Shown here: in pieces, positions 42,005 through 50,246 of the stretch
Numbering within the stretch: the stretch's first letter is position 1
Layout: each line of letters starts with the position of its first letter
Assembly: GCA_045578865.1 (NCBI GenBank)
Contig: JAZNLB010000005.1
Location: 102,080-166,079, forward strand
Direction of reading: 5' to 3'
Length of the DNA stretch: 64,000 nt
Origin: RGIG2041 sp045578865
Lineage (GTDB): Bacteria > Bacillota > Clostridia > UBA1381 > UMGS1253
Position numbers and translations under genes: made by a program
Notes under the pieces: model-generated
What the model was told of the DNA's origin: nothing
Databases searched by the model: none
The model's input: the letters and a program-made list of their open reading frames with translations, nothing else

Positions 42005-42502
42005 TTATTTCTTTTTCAGCGCAAGTTTTGCCTGCAAAGCCGTGCGTTTGATGCGCCATACGCCCTGCTGCCCCCATCGCATAACGGGGGAAAACAACCG
42101 CCGCACAAACGCAACTGCAGACATAATTATTTTATACAAAAATGCCAGTATAGTCAATACCAATTTCAAAATTAAACGCACGATTTTCTCTGATACAGCA
42201 AAAATCCACATAAAAATCGGACGAAGCAGACGACTTACAGTCAAAAAATACACCAAGCTACCCAGAACAAGCGCACAAAATGCGAACCAGCGCACCTGCC
42301 CCCGATTCACCAACAGATTTAAAATAAAAATACCTGCTGCCCAAAATGCCCAAAGCAAAAAGTCAGCGATGCCGACAGTCAGCCGTTTGTGGCCGCACCT
42401 GCACCGAAACGGCAAAAACAAATCCCACAAAACACCGCTGCCCACGCCGCCTAGGAAAAGCATCCCGAATATGTAGAGTTCTTCGTTGACATTCACTTCC
42501 AT
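42005..42502 (-). CDS. yabQ: Spore cortex biosynthesis protein YabQ
   Basis: A 165-residue membrane protein with four to five helices. The N-terminal LYIFGMLFLGGVGSGVLWDLF segment and a central LTVGIADFLLWAFWA helix match YabQ, a forespore-envelope protein needed for cortex formation in B. subtilis. The basic C-terminus points to the cytoplasm. It lies 6 bases after yabP. Mother-cell sigma-E control is expected from the family; no promoter is distinguishable. Confidence 0.88.
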   Translation of the reverse strand: MEVNVNEELYIFGMLFLGGVGSGVLWDLFLPFRCRCGHKRLTVGIADFLLWAFWAAGIFILNLLVNRGQVRWFAFCALVLGSLVYFLTVSRLLRPIFMWIFAVSEKIVRLILKLVLTILAFLYKIIMSAVAFVRRLFSPVMRWGQQGVWRIKRTALQAKLALKKK

Positions 42503-42508
42503 GCCCGA

Positions 42509-42784
42509 TTACCCGAACATTCTGGCAAACAGCCCTTTTTTGTTGCCTCGTGCATCATGATAAACCAGTTCATCAATCGTGCCTTCAATGCAAAGCTCCC
42601 CGTTGTCCACATTATAGCGTTGTATGCGAAGTTCGCTACCGCCGACAAGCACAGTGCCGAGCACGGTATCAATCACCATGCTCTCCTCATCAAAACTTTC
42701 CACATCCTCCACGCCCGTTAAAACGAGGTGTGTTCTGTCCTCCAACTGCATGCTGTGCTGCTTTCTCTTTTCTTCCAACGGCAT
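42509..42784 (-). CDS. yabP: Sporulation protein YabP
   Basis: A 91-residue protein of the YabP/YqfC family. HSMQLEDRTHLVLTGVEDVESFDEESMVIDT is the family core, followed by GTVLVGGSELRIQRYNVDNGELCIEG. It probably coats or scaffolds the forespore membrane. Position between rqcP and yabQ supports the name. About 90 bases separate it from rqcP, with room for a sporulation promoter that I cannot define. Confidence 0.92.
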   Translation of the reverse strand: MPLEEKRKQHSMQLEDRTHLVLTGVEDVESFDEESMVIDTVLGTVLVGGSELRIQRYNVDNGELCIEGTIDELVYHDARGNKKGLFARMFG

Positions 42785-42875
42785 AAAAAATCCTCCCGTA
42801 TACTTAAAATTTGTTTTAAAGTATATGAAAGGATTTTTTCATTTATGCAGCCGTATCCGCAAAACAAATCAAAGC

Positions 42876-43118
42876 TCAGTCTAAAATTTTATACATCGCT
42901 GCCGCATCGTTTTTAAGCACATGCTCCCGAATTTCCAGCACCTCGGCACGCAACACCTTTTCACCAAAGGCAATTTCGATGACATCACCGATTTTTACGG
43001 CATAGGATGCCTTACACACCTTGCCGTTTACGCTGATACGCCCCGTGTCACACGCTTCGTTTGCCACACCGCGCCGCTTGATGAGCCTGGATACCTTTAA
43101 GTATTTATCTAAGCGCAT
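42876..43118 (-). CDS. rqcP: S4-domain RNA-binding protein RqcP (YabO)
   Basis: An 80-residue S4 protein beginning MRLDKYLKVSRLIKRRGVANEACD, with GRISVNGKVCK and the GDVIEI strand. RqcP works with RqcH in ribosome-associated quality control, moving tRNA during alanine tailing of stalled chains. The ATG at 43118 follows GGAGG; an upstream in-frame start would cross the hup terminator. The gene order mazG-(hup)-yabO-yabP-yabQ-divIC-yabR agrees with B. subtilis. Confidence 0.92.
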   Translation of the reverse strand: MRLDKYLKVSRLIKRRGVANEACDTGRISVNGKVCKASYAVKIGDVIEIAFGEKVLRAEVLEIREHVLKNDAAAMYKILD

Positions 43119-43135
43119 ATTGTTCCTCCATGAAA

Positions 43136-43163
43136 ACAACCCCGGCGCAAGCGCCGAGGTTGT
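43136..43163 (-). terminator. Hairpin between hup and rqcP
   Basis: Thirteen-base arms (43136-43148, 43151-43163) with one mismatch, GC-rich centre, and a GTTGTTTTC tail on the minus strand. The T-run is short, so it may be a leaky terminator that keeps hup expression above that of rqcP. Confidence 0.6.
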
Positions 43164-43180
43164 CCGCAATTTTGCTAAAA

Positions 43181-43453
43181 TTATTTAATAGCGTCTTTGA
43201 GAGCCTTACCAGCCTTGAATGCCGGAACCTTGGAAGCCGGGATCTTGATCTCAGCCTTAGTCTGCGGGTTTCTGCCGATTCTAGCTTCTCTTTTTCTAAC
43301 TTCGAATGTACCGAAGCCGACGAGTTGTACTTTGTCACCCTTCTTGAGTGCGCCTGTGATGTTGTCAACGAGAGCGCCCAGTACCTTTGCAGCATCTGTC
43401 TTGGAAACGCCAGCAGCTGCAGCTACATTTGCAATAAGTTCAGCTTTGTTCAT
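43181..43453 (-). CDS. hup: HU-family DNA-binding protein
   Basis: A 90-residue histone-like protein with the full HU pattern: MNKAELIANVAAAAGVSKTDA, VQLVGFGTFEVRKREARIGRNPQT for the DNA-binding arms, and PAFKAGKALKDAI at the end. It bends and compacts DNA. GGAGGT precedes the ATG. HU between mazG and rqcP is common in Clostridia although absent at this place in B. subtilis. Confidence 0.96.
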   Translation of the reverse strand: MNKAELIANVAAAAGVSKTDAAKVLGALVDNITGALKKGDKVQLVGFGTFEVRKREARIGRNPQTKAEIKIPASKVPAFKAGKALKDAIK

Positions 43454-43534
43454 AGTAATTTACCTCCTATAAAGTATAGTATTTAGAAATTTCTATTTTG
43501 GATTGAAAAATCCTTTTATTTTGCGATATTTTTT

Positions 43535-44323
43535 TTACTTTTTTTCAATTTTTGCGCGTTGCCACAGGCTTTCGAGCGTTTCTAGCGGCAAACTGCACAA
43601 ATTTGCGCTTTTTTCTTGTGCAATTTGCTCTAAAACCGCGAAACGATCAATAAATTTGTCTGTAGCATGGCGCAAGGATTCTTCGGCATCTGTATGCACA
43701 AAACGGGAAATATTTACCGCGGAAAACAGCAAATCCCCGAGTTCTTCATCTATATCTTCCTGCTTACCCGAAAGAATTGCCGCTTCCAGTTCCGCCGTTT
43801 CTTCTTTCAATTTTTCTATCGCTCCCGAAACATCCGGCCAATCGAAGCCGACATTTTTCGCCTTCTTCTGCACCTTTGCCGCACGCGTGAGCGCCGGAAG
43901 CGCCGCAATCACATCCCGCATAGATTCTGTGGTAGATTTTAAGCCCTTTTCCTTTTGCTTGTTTTTCTCCCAGGTCAATAGTGCCTCCGCATCATTTTGC
44001 GCTGCATCCGCACCGAACACATGGCTGTGGCGGGAAATCAATTTGTCGCAAATTTCAAAAAGCACATCTCCCAAGTCGAAAGCACCTCGTTCTTTGGCAA
44101 TCTGGGCATGAAAAACCACCTGCAACAAAAGGTCGCCGAGTTCGTTGGCAAAAAGCGCATCGTCGCCCTTTTCAAGCGCATCAATCGCCTCATAAGATTC
44201 TTCAATCATACAGGCCTTGATGGAATCGTGCGTCTGTGCCGCATCCCACGGGCATCCCCCTTCACCGCGCAGCCTCTCCATAATTTGCACCAAATCTTCT
44301 ATTGTATACTTTTTTTCGCCCAC
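43535..44323 (-). CDS. mazG: Nucleoside triphosphate pyrophosphohydrolase MazG
   Basis: A 262-residue protein with two MazG folds. The first has GGCPWDAAQTHDSI, then EESYEA and ELGDLLLQVVFHA, whose Glu/Asp residues bind magnesium. The second repeats EETAELEAA and EELGDLLFSAVN. It hydrolyses unwanted NTPs. Unlike YabN of Bacillus it lacks the N-terminal methylase domain. The start is GTG 44323 with GGAG upstream, one base after the upstream stop. Confidence 0.93.
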   Translation of the reverse strand: MGEKKYTIEDLVQIMERLRGEGGCPWDAAQTHDSIKACMIEESYEAIDALEKGDDALFANELGDLLLQVVFHAQIAKERGAFDLGDVLFEICDKLISRHSHVFGADAAQNDAEALLTWEKNKQKEKGLKSTTESMRDVIAALPALTRAAKVQKKAKNVGFDWPDVSGAIEKLKEETAELEAAILSGKQEDIDEELGDLLFSAVNISRFVHTDAEESLRHATDKFIDRFAVLEQIAQEKSANLCSLPLETLESLWQRAKIEKK

Positions 44324-44324
44324 T

Positions 44325-45944
44325 TTATTTCTCCTCCATCCAACGCAGTTTTTTTAAGATACGCAAAATCTGCTCACCTTTCGGGAGCAAAAGGACATCT
44401 TCTGCCAAAATGCCGCGCAAGAGCAAAAGCGTCGCAAAATACACCGCCGCACCGCCGCCGATGGCGCAAAGCAGTGCAAAAGTATTGCCGATAAGGTTTA
44501 CTAAAACCATATAGATGCCTTTCGCTGCAACACCCATAACCAAACCGCACGCCAGCGGTTTAAAAAGCAGGTTGCTTGGTGCGTAGCGCACATCGGAAAT
44601 CCTTTTGATTTCGATTAAATTGAGTACCATAACCGTTACATAACACAAAAGCGTTGCAATCGGTGCACCGTAAATATGCACCGCAGGCTGACGAACGAGC
44701 AAAAAGTTGAAAATCACTTTGACCGCCGCACCTACCGCCATAAATATAACCGGCTTCCACACACGACCATGCGCCTGCAAGACCGCATTGGTCACCTGTA
44801 CCACCGTTACAAATGCAACAGCAAGCCCCATCACAACCAGCAAAAAGGCATAGCTTGCATCCTTATAAACGAGCAAAAGAATCGGATTTGCCAAAATGCT
44901 CAGCCCGATAGCGCACGGCAGGGAAATGAGTACCGTAAGGCGCAGAGCAGCCTGCGTGGTTTGCGCCGCCGTTTTACGGTCGCCGACCGCAAGCGCCGCC
45001 GAAAGTGCGGGCACAATACTGACTGCGAGCGCCGCCACCAGCGTCGGCGGCAGATTAAACAGCGTCACCGCACGGCCGAGATAGCCACTCATACTGTAAT
45101 ACATCTGCTCGCTAAAACCCAGACCGGCAAGCAAATGAAAAATCATAATCGTATCGACAAGCGAAGTTAAGGTAAACACGGAAGCGCCCAGCGTAATCGG
45201 TACCGCCGTTTGAAAAAGTCCGACAAAAATGGTTTTGCCTGAACGGCAAACCTGCGCCGACTGCTTCGCTCGAAGCCGCCCCGCTTTTCTTTGTTTGCGG
45301 CTGACAAATATAATCAGTAAAAGCCCTAAAAACGCACCGCAGCTTACACCGCCGATGGCACCTGCCGCACCCGCCGCCAAAGAAGTATGCACCAACAGCG
45401 CCGCCAGACAAAGCCCGATACACAGTTTGCCTGCCGCCTCCGCAATCTCCGAAAGCGCCGTCGGTACCATTTCACCAAAGCCTTGCGTATAACCGCGCCA
45501 CGCCGCCATCAGCGCCACAAAAAGTATACTCGGCGAGAGTGCACGAATTGCAAAAGATACGCTCATTCCCGCAGCATCGGCATTTAAAATTTTTGCAAAC
45601 AACGGCGCGCCAAAAAACAAAATACAAAAACCCGCAAGTCCAACCGCAAGCATAAACCGCACCGCAACAGAAAATATTTTTTCTGCCTCCGCATACTCGC
45701 CTTTGGCGTTGGCGGCAGAAACCATTTTCGAAATTGCCACGGGCAAACCTGCCGTCGAAATGACAAACATCCAATTATAAATATAGTACGCCGCATTATA
45801 AATGCCCATCCCAGCCGTTCCTAAAATCATACGGTCGAGCGGGATTTTGTAGAGCGCACCGAGCAGTTTAATGAGCAGATGCGCCGCCGCAATTACAGCC
45901 GCACCGCGCACAAATGCTTTTCCGGTTTGATTTGTCTTTTGCAT
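44325..45944 (-). CDS. SpoVB/YabM-like MATE-superfamily lipid flippase
   Basis: A 539-residue polytopic protein of about fourteen helices. The N-terminal FVRGAAVIAAAHLLIKLLGALYKIPL and GMGIYNAAYYIYNWM motifs are typical of SpoVB/YabM-type polysaccharide biosynthesis proteins. These are thought to flip lipid-linked cell wall or cortex precursors. Its place at the head of the mazG-yabP-yabQ group corresponds to yabM. AAAGGAAAAGG precedes the ATG. The 150 bases upstream contain no clear promoter. Confidence 0.87.
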   Translation of the reverse strand: MQKTNQTGKAFVRGAAVIAAAHLLIKLLGALYKIPLDRMILGTAGMGIYNAAYYIYNWMFVISTAGLPVAISKMVSAANAKGEYAEAEKIFSVAVRFMLAVGLAGFCILFFGAPLFAKILNADAAGMSVSFAIRALSPSILFVALMAAWRGYTQGFGEMVPTALSEIAEAAGKLCIGLCLAALLVHTSLAAGAAGAIGGVSCGAFLGLLLIIFVSRKQRKAGRLRAKQSAQVCRSGKTIFVGLFQTAVPITLGASVFTLTSLVDTIMIFHLLAGLGFSEQMYYSMSGYLGRAVTLFNLPPTLVAALAVSIVPALSAALAVGDRKTAAQTTQAALRLTVLISLPCAIGLSILANPILLLVYKDASYAFLLVVMGLAVAFVTVVQVTNAVLQAHGRVWKPVIFMAVGAAVKVIFNFLLVRQPAVHIYGAPIATLLCYVTVMVLNLIEIKRISDVRYAPSNLLFKPLACGLVMGVAAKGIYMVLVNLIGNTFALLCAIGGGAAVYFATLLLLRGILAEDVLLLPKGEQILRILKKLRWMEEK

Positions 45945-46094
45945 TTCCTTTTCCTTTCGTTTTTTGCTATTTTTTACATTTTATCACAAACGGAAGATTT
46001 TTAAAAGGCTTTGCATAAATTTTTCTGTTTATTTTCTTTTAATAAACTTATACTAACTTTGTGTCCGTAAAACAAATTAAATGAAGGTGAAAAA

Positions 46095-46271
46095 ATGAAA
46101 AAAACTGGATTTTTAAAAGGCATGCTTGCCGGTATGGTGGCAGGCGGTGTTACCATGCTGATTTTTGACCCGATTACACCGCGCCAGCGCCGCAAGATGC
46201 GCCGTACTGCCAACCGCATGATGCAGGGTGTCGGCGATATGTTTGACTCCATGTCCTGCGAAATGAAATAG
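46095..46271 (+). CDS. Small YtxH-like membrane-associated protein
   Basis: A 58-residue protein. A glycine-rich hydrophobic segment (FLKGMLAGMVAGGVTMLIF) is followed by PITPRQRRKMRR and a short amphipathic tail with several methionines. This resembles YtxH-domain and similar one-pass stress proteins, without clear function. AAGGTG precedes the ATG, and a strong terminator follows directly. It is a single-gene unit, unlike the dense operons around it. Confidence 0.75.
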   Translation: MKKTGFLKGMLAGMVAGGVTMLIFDPITPRQRRKMRRTANRMMQGVGDMFDSMSCEMK

Positions 46272-46275
46272 GCAC

Positions 46276-46324
46276 AAAAAATCCCGGCGCAGACTCTGCA
46301 AGGACTGCGACCGGGATTTTTTTT
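46276..46324. terminator. Bidirectional terminator
   Basis: Outer arms AAAAAATCCCGG (46276-46287) and CCGGGATTTTTT (46311-46322) with an inner CGCAG/CTGCG pair. T-tracts lie on both strands. It ends the small YtxH-like gene and the convergent gene whose stop is at 46323. Confidence 0.9.
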
Positions 46325-46652
46325 AATATCGTATGCCTTCGGTATAGGACACGGGCAAGGCAAATAAAATCCCGCTCTCCGGTCCGTTTAAATCACCGCA
46401 CACCTCTTTTACCGTCTGCGAAACCACCGGCACTTTTTCCTCCGGCACGACCATAAGTATCGTTTTGCTCTCCTCGTGTCCCGGCGTTAAAAGCAGCCGA
46501 AGCGAGGCGGCAAATGAACTCTCTTTTGGCAGGGCATGCGCCATACCCTTGCTGTCGAGCACAGTTGCGCCTCGGATGCCGTTTTCTGCAAGGGTAATTA
46601 AAAACGCGTCTAAAAGCTCGGTTCTGCTCAGCACAAATATGACGAGTTGCAT
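46323..46652 (-). CDS. Small PII-like (ferredoxin-fold) protein, function unknown
   Basis: A 109-residue soluble protein. The strand-helix-strand pattern (LVIFVLSRTELLDAFLITLAE, then GATVLDSKGMAH, and ILMVVPEEKVPVVSQTVKEV) is that of a PII-like or CutA-like fold that might bind a nucleotide at a subunit interface. The T-loop of true GlnB, with its uridylylated tyrosine, is not present. No transporter or ammonium gene is adjacent. I do not recognise the family securely. Confidence 0.55.
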   Translation of the reverse strand: MQLVIFVLSRTELLDAFLITLAENGIRGATVLDSKGMAHALPKESSFAASLRLLLTPGHEESKTILMVVPEEKVPVVSQTVKEVCGDLNGPESGILFALPVSYTEGIRY

Positions 46653-46739
46653 ATTTTTTTGCTCCTTTCCAATGTTGTCTTCTTTCTATTGTACCGCAAA
46701 AAGGAGCCTTTCATAACCGCACAAAGCAATTTTGTATTT

Positions 46740-47168
46740 TTATTCTCTGTACAAATACAAACTTTCCAAAAGTTTTTGCGAAGATTTTGCCGCATTTGCA
46801 AAGTCTAAAACAATGGTTTTTTCGCCATTTGCATCTATCGTAAAAGTCAGTTGCATCACCAGTTGTTCGCCGTGGTTTTCCACGGTTTCACGGCTTGCGG
46901 CAAAGCCGTCTGTCACTTTAAATGCCGTCTGATACTGCGTGATATCCACGCCGCCGGTAAAGTCGGTAATTTCTATGGCAAAGGTTTCCTCGCCCGATTG
47001 TACAATGTGCAGCTTGCCGATGCTCTCCCCTCTGTCGACAGGCTGTGTGTAAATCCGCCACTCACCCATATACGGCGTTTCGGCGGTATCAAAAGACGGT
47101 GTATATAACTGCGCGCAGGCGCTCAAACAAACCACTAAAACCAATACGGTTGCAAATATTTTTTTCAT
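46740..47168 (-). CDS. Lipoprotein of unknown function
   Basis: A 142-residue protein. It begins MKKIFATVLVLVVCLSAC, a signal peptide with lipobox LSAC, so the mature protein is lipid-anchored. The rest is predicted beta-rich and has a GEWRIYTQPV segment, with no recognised domain. GGAAGGAG precedes the ATG at 47168. It is flanked by about 85 and 180 bases without other genes and looks monocistronic. Confidence 0.75.
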   Translation of the reverse strand: MKKIFATVLVLVVCLSACAQLYTPSFDTAETPYMGEWRIYTQPVDRGESIGKLHIVQSGEETFAIEITDFTGGVDITQYQTAFKVTDGFAASRETVENHGEQLVMQLTFTIDANGEKTIVLDFANAAKSSQKLLESLYLYRE

Positions 47169-47336
47169 AATATCTTCTCCTTCCAAGCGATTTTTCTTGC
47201 CTTTATTATATCAGGCGCAAAACACCTCTGTCAATTTCTTTCCTGACAGTTTTTACCCCTTTCTTGCAAAATCGGGATATGCCCAAAAAGAGATTTGTAT
47301 ACACAAATTTTTCCTACAAAATATTGTTTCAAATCT

Positions 47337-47370
47337 AAAAACTGCTGTCACATCCGTGATAGCAGTTTTT
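47337..47370 (-). terminator. Terminator overlapping the fliB-like stop codon
   Basis: Fifteen-base arms (47337-47351, 47356-47370) with one wobble pair and a four-base loop, flanked by A and T runs. The TGA stop of the gene (47348-47350) lies inside the hairpin. Confidence 0.75.
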
Positions 47371-48238
47371 CAATATTTTCCTTGGAATATTCAATTTCGG
47401 CACTGTACATACGGGCAACCTCCAAAAACGAAGCCGCATCCGCTGAAAGCGCACAGATAAAGTCCGTAGCATGCAGGCAAAATTGCAAACGCGAAAGTAA
47501 ACTGCCGTCATAAATACCGTCTGCCAGATGCCTATAAACAAAATAACAAAAAAGTTGTTCTTTTTGCATATCTGTCGGCGCATAATCCGTTTGGGGTGCG
47601 TTTTCCAGTACGCGCGTCCAAGCCGTATCCAGCCGCTCTAATTTCAAATAAATCCGCCGCCACGCATCCAGGTCAAATTTCTTTTCTTGCAGCCCGAAAA
47701 GTGAAATCAAATTTTGTATGCGCTCAAAAAATGGTTTTTCTCTTTCCTGCACGACGGAAAGCACACGCGCACGAAAAGCAAAAAAGCTTTGCTCTGTCGC
47801 ATCCATTTGCACCTTGGCACCATTTTCTTCAATCCGTATATCTGTTACCTTCTTTTTGAAATTCAAAATCAACTCTGCCGCCGCTTCGCAACATAAGCCC
47901 AACCCGATTTCTATACGGTCCTTATAAAAATTGCGAAAGCGCGGATGGTCTGTACAAATCTGACAAAGCGCATTTTCTCCAAGCTTTATAAAGATATCGC
48001 ACAAGCCGTTTGCATTTAAAAACGGACATCGCTCGGCATTGTCTAAGCAAAAGTGCGCGCCCTGCGTGTCTTTTATAACACTTTTCTGCAAGCGCTCACC
48101 AAACGCTCCGCCAACGCTTTGATAATATGTATATGTATCCACGTCTATATCAATTTCCCAGCCGATACAACAACTGTGTCTGCACCGGTCGGCAATACAT
48201 ACAAAGTCCTTATAATAGGACGGAGCATATATTTTCAT
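47348..48238 (-). CDS. FliB-like (flagellin lysine-N-methylase family) protein
   Basis: A 296-residue protein of the FliB/YkgJ-related cysteine-rich group. The N-terminus has APSYYKDFVCIADRCRHSCCIGWEIDID, later CPFLNANGLCDIF and LCQICTDHPRF, a set of cysteines expected to bind a metal or Fe-S centre. Family members are annotated as flagellin lysine N-methylases. No flagellar gene occurs in this window and the true substrate may differ. It starts 226 bases from mutY; that gap holds only the small ORF below. Confidence 0.78.
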   Translation of the reverse strand: MKIYAPSYYKDFVCIADRCRHSCCIGWEIDIDVDTYTYYQSVGGAFGERLQKSVIKDTQGAHFCLDNAERCPFLNANGLCDIFIKLGENALCQICTDHPRFRNFYKDRIEIGLGLCCEAAAELILNFKKKVTDIRIEENGAKVQMDATEQSFFAFRARVLSVVQEREKPFFERIQNLISLFGLQEKKFDLDAWRRIYLKLERLDTAWTRVLENAPQTDYAPTDMQKEQLFCYFVYRHLADGIYDGSLLSRLQFCLHATDFICALSADAASFLEVARMYSAEIEYSKENIEKLLSRM

Positions 48239-48315
48239 CCATTACACCTCATTAGTTAACCATAACGCACACATACGAACTTGATTCAAACGAACGCAAA
48301 TGTGCGCTTTCTTCG

Positions 48316-48423
48316 TTAAAATACTCGGAAATACAATAACCTTGCGAAAACGACAATGCCAAAGGGCAATCCTTTCTCTGCGTATAGGGTCTGCGAGTTT
48401 AAAAGAGAAAATTTGGATATCAT
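48316..48423 (-). CDS. Candidate 35-residue ORF with strong ribosome site
   Basis: AAAGGAGGAAGACT precedes an ATG at 48423 on the minus strand, opening 35 codons (MISKFSLLNSQTLYAEKG...) to TAA at 48316. The ribosome site is better than that of most genes here. A +1 frame over the same bases also looks protein-like in its second half (KDCPLALSFSQGYCISEYFN), so a frameshift or decayed gene is possible. The product is not recognised. Confidence 0.35.
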   Translation of the reverse strand: MISKFSLLNSQTLYAEKGLPFGIVVFARLLYFRVF

Positions 48424-48464
48424 AGTCTTCCTCCTTTAAATTTTTTATCTTTCAATACGATTTA

Positions 48465-49529
48465 TTACTGCAACTCCGCCGTTTGGTTTAAATCTTCCAA
48501 AAATATACGAAATGCCGTCGGAAGTGCGTACAATTCACGGATTTCTTTCGGACTCGCCCACACCAAATCCGCACATTTTTCCCGACATAAAACATGGTAG
48601 CAAGTCATCTCCCAGCGTATGTGCGTAAAGATATGCACGCGCTCCATCGTACGCACCAGATGTTTTGGATTTGTATACATTTTTTGTACAAATTCCAGCG
48701 CATCGGACGGTGTCGGAAATGTTTTTTCGGTGTTCGGCAGTTGCCAAAGTCCCGACAAAAGACCGCTGTTTTCCCTTTGAAGCAAGGCAAACTCGCCGTC
48801 ACATTCGAGCAAAAACACACTGCGCTTTTCCACGCGTTTTTCGCGTTTGGGCAGGCGCAGAGGGTATTTTGTTTCGTTGCCACTCTCGTGCGCTTTGCAA
48901 AATGCGGCGCACGGACAGGTTGCACACGACGGCAACTTCGGCGTACATACGCACGCGCCGAGTTCCATAAGTGCCTGCGTAAACATGCCCGGACACGCCT
49001 TGGGATACACACGCTCTAAGCGCAGGGCAATATCTTTTTTCGTTTCGTCCGTATCAATCGGCTTGTCCAGCGCAGTAATGCGGGAAAGCACACGCAAAAC
49101 ATTGCCGTCCACCGCTGCGCGCGGTAAGCCAAAACAAATAGAGCAAATTGCCCCTGCCGTATATGCCCCGATGCCCGGCAAAGACAAAACTTCTTCATAG
49201 GTTTGCGGAAACACGCCGTCAAATTTATCCATAATCACGCGTGCCGCCTTTTGCATATTGCGTACACGGTTATAATAGCCCAGCCCCTCCCACAACTTTA
49301 AAAGTTGTCCTTCGGGTGCACATGAGAGTGCCTTTATATCCGGCAAGGCCTTCAAAAACCGATTATAATAGCCGACAACCGCCTCCACGCGCGTTTGCTG
49401 GAGCATAATTTCCGATACCCATACATGATAGGGCAAATTATCCTCGCGCCACGGCAGTTTGCGTGCATTTTTCGCATACCACTCCAAAATCGCCTTCGGC
49501 AGTTTTTCATATCGCTTCTCAATTCGCAT
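48465..49529 (-). CDS. mutY: A/G-specific adenine glycosylase MutY
   Basis: A 354-residue base-excision enzyme that removes adenine opposite 8-oxoguanine. Visible: VSEIMLQQTRVEAVV with the catalytic glutamate, the LPGIGAYTAGAI helix-hairpin-helix, AVDGNVLRVLSR with the catalytic aspartate, and the [4Fe-4S] loop C-x6-C-x2-C-x5-C at CTPKLPSCATCPCAAFC. The C-terminal NUDIX-like domain recognises 8-oxoG. ATG 49529 overlaps the trmO stop by 11 bases and follows GCGAGG. Confidence 0.94.
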   Translation of the reverse strand: MRIEKRYEKLPKAILEWYAKNARKLPWREDNLPYHVWVSEIMLQQTRVEAVVGYYNRFLKALPDIKALSCAPEGQLLKLWEGLGYYNRVRNMQKAARVIMDKFDGVFPQTYEEVLSLPGIGAYTAGAICSICFGLPRAAVDGNVLRVLSRITALDKPIDTDETKKDIALRLERVYPKACPGMFTQALMELGACVCTPKLPSCATCPCAAFCKAHESGNETKYPLRLPKREKRVEKRSVFLLECDGEFALLQRENSGLLSGLWQLPNTEKTFPTPSDALEFVQKMYTNPKHLVRTMERVHIFTHIRWEMTCYHVLCREKCADLVWASPKEIRELYALPTAFRIFLEDLNQTAELQ

Positions 49530-50208
49530 AATCGACCTCGCAGACACGCAAAACGCTATCCTCTACCGTAAATTTAATCTCATAGCGGTCAAACACAAAT
49601 CCGTACACACGGTCTTTGTCGCTTTGATACGCAGGTCTCGGGTCCTGCTTTAAAACTGACAAAAGCGCCGCTTGCAACCGCATATCCACCTTCTCTAAAA
49701 GTTCGGGCGCAAAATCCACCTCAAGCACATAATCAAGCACCTCGCCGCCAAATCCTGCACTCGCCTCGGGATAACTGTCGGCATACGGCAGATACGGCTT
49801 GATGTCATATATCGGCGTACCGTCCATCAAATCCACACCCGAAACCGTAATGGTCGGGCCGTTTGCACCTTTTAAATCTATCTTTTCAATTTTCACGCAC
49901 GAAAGTCCGAGCGGATTGGGGCGAAACGGCGAACGCGTGGCAAATACGCCCATGCGCTTGTTGCCGCCCAAGCGCGGCGGCCGCACCGTTGCAGACCACG
50001 ACGCATCGAACGCACCGCTAAACCCCCACACAAGCCACAAATGCGAAAAGCCGTCAAGCCCACGCAATGCATCGGGGCTGGCATAGGATTTTTCAAACAC
50101 GATGTCCCCTGTAAGTTCAGGCACCAGACCGCTCTGTCTGGGCAGACCAAACTTTTCTTTAAACGCCGTGCGGATATATGCGATTGGCACAATTTTAAGT
50201 TCGTTCAT
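49519..50208 (-). CDS. trmO: tRNA m6t6A37 methyltransferase TrmO-like (TsaA/YaeB)
   Basis: A 229-residue protein of the UPF0066/TrmO family, which methylates t6A37 in tRNA with SAM. The core is visible: PIAYIRTAFKEKFGLPRQSGLVPE at the start, GFSHLWLVWGF, and RMGVFATRSPFRPNPLGLSCVKIE. A second, smaller domain occupies the last 70 residues. ATG 50208 follows TGAGGA. It is translationally coupled to mutY and lies after ddl in a housekeeping run. Confidence 0.9.
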   Translation of the reverse strand: MNELKIVPIAYIRTAFKEKFGLPRQSGLVPELTGDIVFEKSYASPDALRGLDGFSHLWLVWGFSGAFDASWSATVRPPRLGGNKRMGVFATRSPFRPNPLGLSCVKIEKIDLKGANGPTITVSGVDLMDGTPIYDIKPYLPYADSYPEASAGFGGEVLDYVLEVDFAPELLEKVDMRLQAALLSVLKQDPRPAYQSDKDRVYGFVFDRYEIKFTVEDSVLRVCEVDYAN

Positions 50209-50229
50209 CGTTTCCTCACAACACATAAA

Positions 50230-50245
50230 GCGACCGTAAGGTCGC
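50230..50245 (-). terminator. Small hairpin after ddl
   Basis: GCGACC (50230-50235) and GGTCGC (50240-50245) with a four-base loop; on the minus strand TTTATG follows. It is weak as a terminator and may only modulate read-through to trmO. Confidence 0.35.
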
Positions 50246-50246
50246 C

